NCBI GenBank assembly: GCA_029817715.1
Contig: JARUPY010000471.1
Span: forward strand, 2,852,001 to 2,916,000
Length of the DNA stretch: 64,000 nt
Origin: Melastoma dodecandrum
Lineage: Eukaryota > Streptophyta > Magnoliopsida > Myrtales > Melastomataceae
Reading direction: 5' to 3'
Shown: piece after piece, positions 56,796-64,000 of the stretch
How the letters are laid out: the number at the start of each line of letters is the position of its first letter
Numbering within the stretch: position 1 is the first letter of the stretch
Position numbers and translations under genes: made by a program
The notes under the pieces: model-generated
Told to the model about the DNA's origin: nothing
What the model saw: only the letters and a program-made list of their open reading frames with translations
The model's database searches: none

Positions 56796-56985
56796 GATTA
56801 CAACTGCAATCCTCCGGCCGCCGCCACAATGAGCCCTCAACCCAGAGGCCGCCACGACCGCCGCCTTCTGAAGCAGGAAAAGTAGGCGTGGTTTCTTCGT
56901 GTGCAGTGAAATTGGATAGGAAGTAAAGGTGCGGCTCGTGGGCGTTGTTGCTGCTGCGCGGAGATGATGGATTGGTGGGTCTGTC

Positions 56986-56993
56986 TTATATAA
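56986..56993 (-). promoter_or_regulatory. TATA box of GGP
   Basis: TTATATAA on the minus strand, about 190 bp before the ACG of the uORF and about 485 bp before the main ATG. This fits the long leader known for this gene family. Confidence 0.55.
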
Positions 56994-56999
56994 CCAAGG

Positions 57000-57560
57000 A
57001 AGGGAGGCAAATCTTGCAGCTACAAGACAAATTTGATTTTGGTAACTAAAAAAAAAAAAATCCTTGCTCTATTTTTCCTTAATCATAGATAATACGTTTC
57101 AAATTTTAATGATAAAGAATTTCAGCTGGGTTAGGGAAGCACATGAAACTGGGAGTTATAGGACAGAACTGAAACGGTTGTAAGAAAACCCAACCCACCT
57201 GTCTCTTCTTGTCCTCTGTTTGAATGAAACCACACCCCCCTTTGTTTGTGTATTTGTTTTTTCTTTTACAGACATAATATTCATTATATAAAAACAGAGG
57301 AAAAGTAGAGAAAGAAAAGTCTGAGTGGGGGGGTGGTGGCTTTGAGTGAGTCGGGTTGTCGGAGAAATTGAAATTTGACCAATTGAGAAGAGTAGAGAAT
57401 CATAAAAGGAAGTAAAACTTCCCCTATCTCGATCCAATATGCCAAAAGTCTAATTGACAGGGTGAATTTCAAATTAGGTTAGTGGTAAAATATTAATTTT
57501 TTATGGTAATTACTTTTCGGCTTAAGGAATTAAGTTGATTTTTTTCCTTACACGAAATAT
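57000..57560. other. GGP upstream region, no gene
   Basis: A/T-rich with homopolymer runs. A minus-strand frame at 57156-57437 is not recognised. Confidence 0.5.
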
Positions 57561-57564
57561 TTTT

Positions 57565-59410
57565 ACGAATGCAAGTCCGGAAAGATGGGAAATCCATGCA
57601 GAACTACCTGAATACTATTAAAATGTTTTCAGACCAGCTTACTGCAATTAGGGAGAAAGTTCAGTACCGGGATCATGTTTGGTGTCTTCTGAAAGGGCTT
57701 CCTGAGTACGACCCAGTTGTTACTGCAATTTACAGTATGCCTGATCAACCTACATTGGAGAAGATTCATAATTTGCTACTGAACTTTGATTTAAGACTGG
57801 AGAAGCGATAGGTCCAAGATTGCGTTCTACCGCAGGTACAACTTTCTACTCTGTCTGCAGGTGCAGGTAGTGCGCAGCCAAGGTCAACTTCGTTCAAGTC
57901 ATCTACACATCGACCTCCAGTAACCAGAACCTTCCCTCCTATCCCAGACACTACTCACCTGGCCCACGACATAATCCATCTGGAATTGAAACCAAGCCTA
58001 GAACACTTGCCTCTGAACCAGCATACCATCAACCAGGTGTGTTGGGAAAACCCCCCAGATTTCCTCCTACATATACTTCCAGATGGAATGATGCACGTTT
58101 CCCTCGTCCTAAACCTCGCTGTCAAATATGTTATAAAATTGGACATACTGCACAGACATGTTATCATCGTCTTACTCCATCGTATCCTCCACAAACTCAT
58201 CTTACCATCTTCTATCCTCCATCCGCTTATCCAACTACACCCTATCCCTACTCTGTTCCCTTTTCTCAGTGGAGTCTTTCAATGCCACTCCTACTGTCCA
58301 TCATGATGACTGGATAATGGACACTGGTGCCACTCATCAAGTTACACCAATCGTTACTAACCTGCAACAGGTGTCTCCTTATTGAGGTAAGTCCAATGTC
58401 ATGGTGGGAAACGGACATCAGCTGCAGATTGCTCATGTTGGTCATAAACTCGTTTCCCCTGCTTCATGTTCCTCACCTTTATACCTTGCTAATGTCTTAC
58501 ATACTCCATTTCTCACTCAGCGTCTAGTTAGCGTGTCACAATTCTGTCATGATAACAATGTTTTTGTTGAGTTTTATTCTCAATGTTTCTATGTCAAGGA
58601 CAAGGTGACAAATCGGATCCCACTCTATGGACCAACTCATCAGGGCCTATACAAGCTTCCCTTACCCCTTCAGCAGACCCGTAGCTTCACCACTCCAGCT
58701 ACTTCACTACTCCAAATTCCACCTGTTTATACCCTTGTGTCTACTGCTTCTGACCACAGAAGATGGCACTGCAGACTAGGCGATCCCAGTAATGATGTTC
58801 TTCACTTAGCAATTCCCTCTTGTACTCAAGACACTTTCGCCGTCACTAGAACTATGTCCATCTTGTGTTTTGAGCAAACAACATAGAGAGAGTTATCCTT
58901 TATCAGATTCTCACTCTGTTTTGCCCTTTCAACTTGTGTATACTGATCTTTGGGGACCTGCACCTGTTCCTTCTAAGATAGGTGTTCGCTATTTTATGCT
59001 TCTCATTGATGATGCCACTAGATACACTCGGATTTATTTTCTTCGCAACAAGTCTCAAGCTCTCTCAGCTTTCATTCAATTTCATAAATTTGTCCAAAAT
59101 CAATTCAGGCAGTCCATTTGTACTGTTAGATCCGACTGGGGAGGGGAATTTCGAACTTCGCATAACTACTTGCTATGTCATGGGATCAGTCATCAGGTTT
59201 CCTGTCCATACTCCCCACAACAAAGTGGCAGAGCAGAGAAGAAAAACAGGCATATTACCGAGGTCGGTCTAATTCTGTGTTCCACTACCTTTCTGGCCTT
59301 ATGCCTTTCATGAGGCTGTCCACCTTATAAATCTTCTTCCTTCTAAGGTCTTGCAATCCAAGTCACCATGTGAGCTGCTATTCCACTCCAAACCAAACTA
59401 TTGTGCTCTT
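57565..59410 (+). mobile_element. Degenerate Ty1/copia element, Gag to integrase
   Basis: Domains in order: UBN2-type Gag (MQNYLNTIKMFSDQL, LLKGLPEYDPVVTAIYS; 57569-57811), a CCHC knuckle (CQICYKIGHTAQTC, about 58115), protease (MDTGATHQ, about 58318), the GAG-pre-integrase HWHxRLGDPS-like block (about 58760) and the integrase core (DLWGPAP, LIDDATRY, DWGGEF; 58915-59260). Stops and frameshifts separate all of these. It ends in the late integrase, with no RT, RNase H or LTR. It lies between GGP and CNOT9 in opposite orientation to both. Confidence 0.88.
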
Positions 59411-59420
59411 CAGGTGACCT

Positions 59421-59533
59421 CATCATCCTTGTATATATAGTTCTGTTTGTGTCTATCTGGGTAAGAGTTTCTTTCATAGGGGATATATTTGTTATGATCT
59501 GGACACAAACAGAACTAATATACAAGGATGATG
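59421..59533. repeat. Inverted repeat, 32-33-nt arms with a 48-nt loop
   Basis: Arm 59421-59453 and arm 59502-59533 are complementary apart from a 1-2-base bulge in the TATATA run. The transcript of either strand could fold into a hairpin. It starts directly after the copia remnant. Confidence 0.75.
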
Positions 59534-60137
59534 TAATACATTCATTAAGTTCAAAATATACATCTTCTTCCATGGGACGAAGGTCCTTATTCACCGATCG
59601 TTTGATACATCCAAGCGCTAATCAGAGCTCGGACAGTCCATTTGCACGACCTCTCTGGAACAACGAGAACTGTTCAATACTGTGCGGAAGACCGTGGTAA
59701 CTCTTAAATGCGCAAGGATAACCTCCATGAAGCAAAGAAGGGAATGCAGGATCTGTATCCGGTCACACGGCATGTCTTGTGAAGGTGACCAATCCATGTA
59801 TCCACTCTATCCTTAGTTCACTAACATTCATTCACTAACTACAAGTCCTACACGGGTATTGATTATAGTAAAAGTTGTTTTTGTTGGGGCATCCTCTTCT
59901 TGGCCCTATTTTGAAAATTAACAGTACAAATTAACAGGAATGTGAGGTTCCTTGGGAAGAAGCTAAGCTTAGATAGAGGCCTTAGGAAAAGCACTCTATA
60001 TACAGTCCTCATCAACCCGATTGAACATGGGATACAACATTATAATATACATAATGACTTCCTGTAAAATTTTCATTCTTAAGCTTAAGCTTAAACCGAT
60101 TGTGGGGGCACTTTCGCTTTTCTTCTTGTCGAATATC
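59534..60137. other. CNOT9 3' flank
   Basis: No gene is recognised. A palindromic run of AAGCTTAAGCTTAA lies at about 60080. Confidence 0.5.
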
Positions 60138-62927
60138 TCAGTTGACCATCATGTGCTCAAACCCTCCGCCCGACTGAAGAGGGGACACACGGTTCCCCCC
60201 AACGATGCTGAGCAACTGTTGAAGCCATCTCCTGGTGGTTGGATCTTCCTGCAAATAGACAACGAGTAAGAAAAATGATTAGGAACGAGAAATCATACAA
60301 AGTTTTTGGAATATAGAGTAACAAAGTAATGGTTTTCACAAACAGGGGAATTCTTTCGCCAGAAATTATCTTCAGAAGAGAGAAAAAATTGCAAACTTAC
60401 ACGCAGGCAAGCACTGAATGTGCCATCTCTCAACATATCTGGGAGACAGTGTCGTAATGCTTCACAAGCCCTGAAAGGCGTAAAAACACCAATTGATTCA
60501 AGGAAAAAATTACCTATGGAGTGATGTGAGAAATATCTGATGAAACACGAGAAGGAGACCTTGGATTATCCGCCAGTCGCAGGTAGCAGCGGATTATATG
60601 CTTCAACAACCGCGGAGAGGGTTGCTCTGCAAGGACGGCAACCATATGGGCCAAGACTCTGCCTACAGCAAAGAAGCGTTCTGCAGTAGTGCAAATATAG
60701 TCCAAACCCAATTCATCCAATAATATCTTTTGCACGATAAAGGTTGCAACCTGCAAGGGCAAGGGTGTCATTGGCCATGTATTGTTCTCATGCAAAACAC
60801 AAGAAAAAAAGGACAAGTGGATAATGGTGATACATCTGAGAAAAAGACCATAAAGATATGACTAGAATTCAAGAGAACGTAAAAATGGAGTGACGAGACT
60901 AGAGAAAGGCGCGACTGAACTGTTTTGGATAATTCACTCCCCATCTCCATAGTGCGGAGACATAGTTGTATAATTTCCGTGGATAGAAGAAAACTGATAA
61001 CTTCAGTATCGTCGACCTGCAGAATAAACATAATAAAAAAATAATTAGCTTTGAACAAGAAGTCTCACAAAACAGCAACTGAACCATAAAACACATGAAG
61101 TTGCATCGTAGTACTGCAATCTCTTTCTCTGTCAAATGGGGTCCAGAATAAGTGAATGTTTTGTGACACAAGAAAAGTAAGATACATCCAGAGATACTCC
61201 AAAAACCAAGTACCTTTACAAGCGCTCCAATGACACCAAGACTGGTAAGCCTTAAATATTCAAATGGCCTTGTCTTGCTCCCAGTATTGAGGAAGGGATA
61301 CAGATACAAAGGAATATGAGCTGAAAGGAGGATTTCAAAGGTTAATTAGTTCAAACTACCTAATGTATTCAGTAATCCCTTTTGGAGGGGAAGGGCTGAT
61401 AGTAATAGAGTATTATTACCTTTGAGGAACAGCATCCTTGTCTCCGGGTGAGAGGCAACACACTATACAAATCAACAAGAACAAAGTGGCTGTTAATGAA
61501 AAATGAAAGAACCCTGAAATCTTAAATAACAATTTTCCTCATAGTTAAATAGAAGTTGATAATGGTTGGATATACAGAGAGATTGCTTCTAGTAATTCCC
61601 TAAAGCACTTAAGAAATATTGTATTTCATGAATAAGAAAGTACTTATTAATTACATATCTATATAAAATACGTCGAACACTGAAGAAAAATATACCTGAA
61701 GAAGCGCAAGAGCATTGCACACCCGATTTGATTGAGCAGGATTTAAAGTTGGTGGTGAGAGCATAGGGTATATGGAAACTATCTCCTGAAAGGGACAAAA
61801 TGAGAAAAGCACCATAAAAACATTCGTGGACAACTTGATACAGTACAGAAAAATTTGACACCACAGGCTTTTTCCAAATGAATAGAATACGAAAAGCTGA
61901 TTTTTCATTCAGAGTAAAGCGCTACATTCACAGTGACCACATTAGACAATCTCTCATTTCCATCAACTTCAAAGTGATAGAAGAAAACACCATCTTCATA
62001 TCCAGTAACAGGAGTGGCAAACAATCAAACTCGCACACCTGCAAAAGTGCTGCAATGGTGCCAAAAGAATTCCACAGGAGGGGAGCCAAATCTTGAAAAA
62101 GTTCTCTCTTCTGCAAGATGAAGATCAGAAAAGCACAATTTGTAGTTAAACTACAACACTCCACCAGCAAGACAGCAGCATAAGCTCGACCACAGGGAAA
62201 TAACAACCACATCACGAAGTCCCCTGTCTTCACAAACTCTAGTCCATAAATGACCATTTTCTGTAAACTTAACCGCAACATGATCACAAGCATAGATGAC
62301 CATTTTTTCAACTCGAATCCCTAAAATTAGACCTCGACCAACAAGACAGCAGCATAAGCTCTACTACAGGAAATAACAATCACATCACGAAGTCCCCTGT
62401 CTTCACTAACTCTAGTCCATAAATGACCATTTTCTGTAAACTTAACCGCAACATGATCACAAGCATGGATGACCATTTTTTCAACTCGAGTCCCTAAAAT
62501 TTGACCTCCACAAAGAAACCCCCATGTCATAAAACTCGGAACTTCAGAATACTACGAAAATCTAAGATCAAGACACATACCCATTTTTCTTAAGAGATCA
62601 GAACTTTATATTGCTACAACAAATCTAACTCCAAATCGCCAACACCCACATCCCAAAAATCGGAACTTCAGCTCACTTATTAGTCAAATCCGTAAGATTT
62701 CCAGCAACTGAGTTTAACCCGATTGATTCCCCCCATACCTTGGAGAGTTCCAGCAAGGCGTTCTCCCTTAGCTCGGTGTTGCTCAGGTCGAGGACCAACT
62801 GCTCCGCCGACGCCATCTTCCGATCCTTGTTCGCAGCTGGCGTTGACCCAGCGCCGCCAGGCACAACCCCGCTGGGGCCGGCTCCGAAGGGAACGTTCAG
62901 CGACAGGGACTGAGGTAGATTCGACAT
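60138..62927 (-). CDS. CNOT9: CCR4-NOT complex subunit 9 (Rcd1/CAF40 family), 9 exons, 322 aa
   Basis: An armadillo-repeat scaffold of the CCR4-NOT deadenylase, which shortens mRNA poly(A) tails and links the complex to repressors; nucleus and cytoplasm. Exons: 62927-62739, 62110-62039, 61785-61696, 61462-61420, 61320-61214, 61016-60921, 60750-60560, 60470-60401, 60248-60138 (969 nt, phases exact). Landmarks: [110 protein letters not shown]. The N-terminus is a short plant-type low-complexity segment ([12 protein letters not shown]). Length is usual for plants. Intron 1 holds a tandem duplication. It shares a 281-bp upstream region with the splicing-regulator gene. Confidence 0.95.
62160..62512. 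repeat. Tandem duplication of about 175 bp in CNOT9 intron 1
   Basis: Units 62160-62335 and 62336-62512 are about 93 percent identical by eye, beginning near ACAAGACAGCAGCATAAGCT. It is non-coding and does not touch the splice sites. Confidence 0.85.
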
Positions 62928-63208
62928 CAAACACAACGTTCGGTTCGGTCGTCTGTCCGTCTGTCGGTCTTGAAAAGAGAGGAAACGGAAGAGACATAAC
63001 AAAAAGGCCAAGGCCCAATTACACTGAGGCCCATTATAGGAATAACCGAACCCGGAAATCAAACCCGACCCGAACTGGGCGGCGAACAAGGGAGGAGCTT
63101 CCGAATTCGGATTCCCCAATTCAAACCCTGCCAGGGAATCTGTCGCCGGAAGTAAACCCTAATCGATCCCCTTCGGTTTTTCCGATTGCTTTGAATTGGG
63201 AGAGATCG
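62928..63208. promoter_or_regulatory. Shared divergent promoter region of CNOT9 and the SWAP-type gene
   Basis: Only 281 bp separate the two start codons of divergently transcribed genes. No TATA box is seen on either strand. The repeated AGGCCCA / GGCCCATTA motifs at about 63010-63035 resemble the plant GGCCCA promoter motif found at housekeeping genes. Confidence 0.6.
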
Positions 63209-64000
63209 ATGATAGATCTGGAAGTGGTGGGAAGACACGCGCTGTTGTTCGATGACGATGCTTCGGCCGCCTTCGTCAACTCCAACGATGCCCTCGTTGA
63301 GTGGAACTCCCTCTTCATCGACCGCTACGACGTCCGCCACCTCCTCTCCTCTCCCCCTCCCCCTCGCAAGCTCGCCCGACGCGATTTGGCGTCGCGGTCC
63401 GGTGGCGCCCTAGAGTCGGAGATCGAGCGCGAGAGGTTCCTTGATTTGCCGCCGCCTCCTTGCGAGGACGATGGTGAGGCGAAGATTACGAGTTGTCTTC
63501 TTCCATCAACTTATCCGTGTTTTTCATTCGGATTTTTTGAAACCGTTTTTGTTTTCTCAGGTCAAGAGGTTGAAGGAAAAGCGGATGGCTCAGGGTTTCA
63601 CGCTGTGGCCTTCGGTTATGGAAATCCTGAGGAAAACAATGAGAACAAATCATCTGATACTGATGCTGGATTTAGGCCATCTTTCCCAGTGCCTGAGGGC
63701 CTGCTTCAGAACCTGGTAGGCGGCAACTATCTATCCCAAATAACCAGAGACGCGGTGTAACTATGGTTAATTGATGGTTTTGAGTTGCTCAGTGTGGCCA
63801 ACCCAGGAGATAGTTATGTGGGGTGCATGTGTTTTTCTAAGGCTTGCAGTGTCAAGTTTCAGATGCTTGGAGCAAGGATGGAGTTCATGTGAGCCAAGGT
63901 GCCATTGAAGGGCACCTTTTTTTCGTTTTGATGTCACGAGCTGTTGGCATTGCAGGTGGGCTTAGAGTGGTAGAATAAATGTTTAGCCGGACCTGTATCG
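63209..64000 (+). CDS. SWAP/DRY_EERY-domain splicing regulator, 5' part (cut by window end)
   Basis: The frame from ATG 63209 gives MIDLEVVGRHALLFDDD...NDALVEWNSLFIDRYDVRHLL, the N-terminal DRY_EERY-type domain of suppressor-of-white-apricot proteins, nuclear regulators of alternative splicing. Exon 1 is 63209-63473. An 87-bp intron (63474-63560, GT...TTTTCTCAG) happens to have no stop and a length divisible by three, so its retention would not break the frame. Exon 2 is 63561-63715 (ending PVPEGLLQNL), followed by a GT donor. The rest, including the expected surp domains, lies beyond 64000. No exon is recognised in 63716-64000. Neighbour CNOT9 is divergent. Confidence 0.8.

Noticed and set aside
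62723..63208. Upstream extension of the SWAP-type frame
   Set aside because: The open frame reaches back over CNOT9 exon 1 and the shared promoter; the conserved protein start is at 63209.
1..64000. CRISPR arrays, bacterial operons or a phage-type defence system
   Set aside because: Regularly spaced short direct repeats with unique spacers are absent, and the spliced plant genes exclude a prokaryotic origin.

Overview
The window looks like nuclear DNA of a flowering plant, most likely a eudicot. It has spliced genes with GT-AG introns of about 80-350 bp, plant-only or plant-typical proteins (sucrose synthase, GDP-L-galactose phosphorylase, receptor-like proteins), and abundant decayed Ty1/copia and Ty3/gypsy sequence. 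The species cannot be named from the sequence.

Positions 1 to about 48,600 form a rapidly evolving cluster of leucine-rich-repeat receptor-like proteins (RLPs, the Cf/RLP12-type cell-surface immune receptors without a kinase). One copy is intact (20196-23114, +, 972 aa). One is full-length only if an 80-bp intron-like interval is removed (44540-47484, -, 954 aa). One is full-length but carries a 1-base deletion and one nonsense codon (40303-43160, -). One has an open 3' half without an N-terminus (30407-32179, +). About ten further relics are present. Between them lie copia fragments (one fused in frame to LRR sequence), an inverted pair of gypsy relics, DUF4220-like fragments, a MULE-type element with a 9-bp target duplication, and several segmental duplications. 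A short element with a hairpin and TTGAC(T/C) cores recurs at least 15 times and often lies next to RLP copies.

Positions 49,191 to 64,000 are single-copy housekeeping genes, all spliced: sucrose synthase (-, 14 exons, 804 aa), GDP-L-galactose phosphorylase VTC2/GGP (-, 7 exons, 443 aa) with a non-AUG upstream ORF in its leader, a broken copia element (+), CCR4-NOT subunit 9 (-, 9 exons, 322 aa), and, divergently from it, the 5' end of a SWAP/DRY_EERY-type splicing-regulator gene (+) that runs off the window. Exon boundaries were worked out by hand from splice signals, reading phase and family knowledge; phases close exactly in all three complete genes.

The RLP genes would act at the plasma membrane with adaptor kinases such as SOBIR1. 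The right-hand genes serve carbon metabolism, ascorbate synthesis, mRNA decay and splicing and show no functional link to the cluster.
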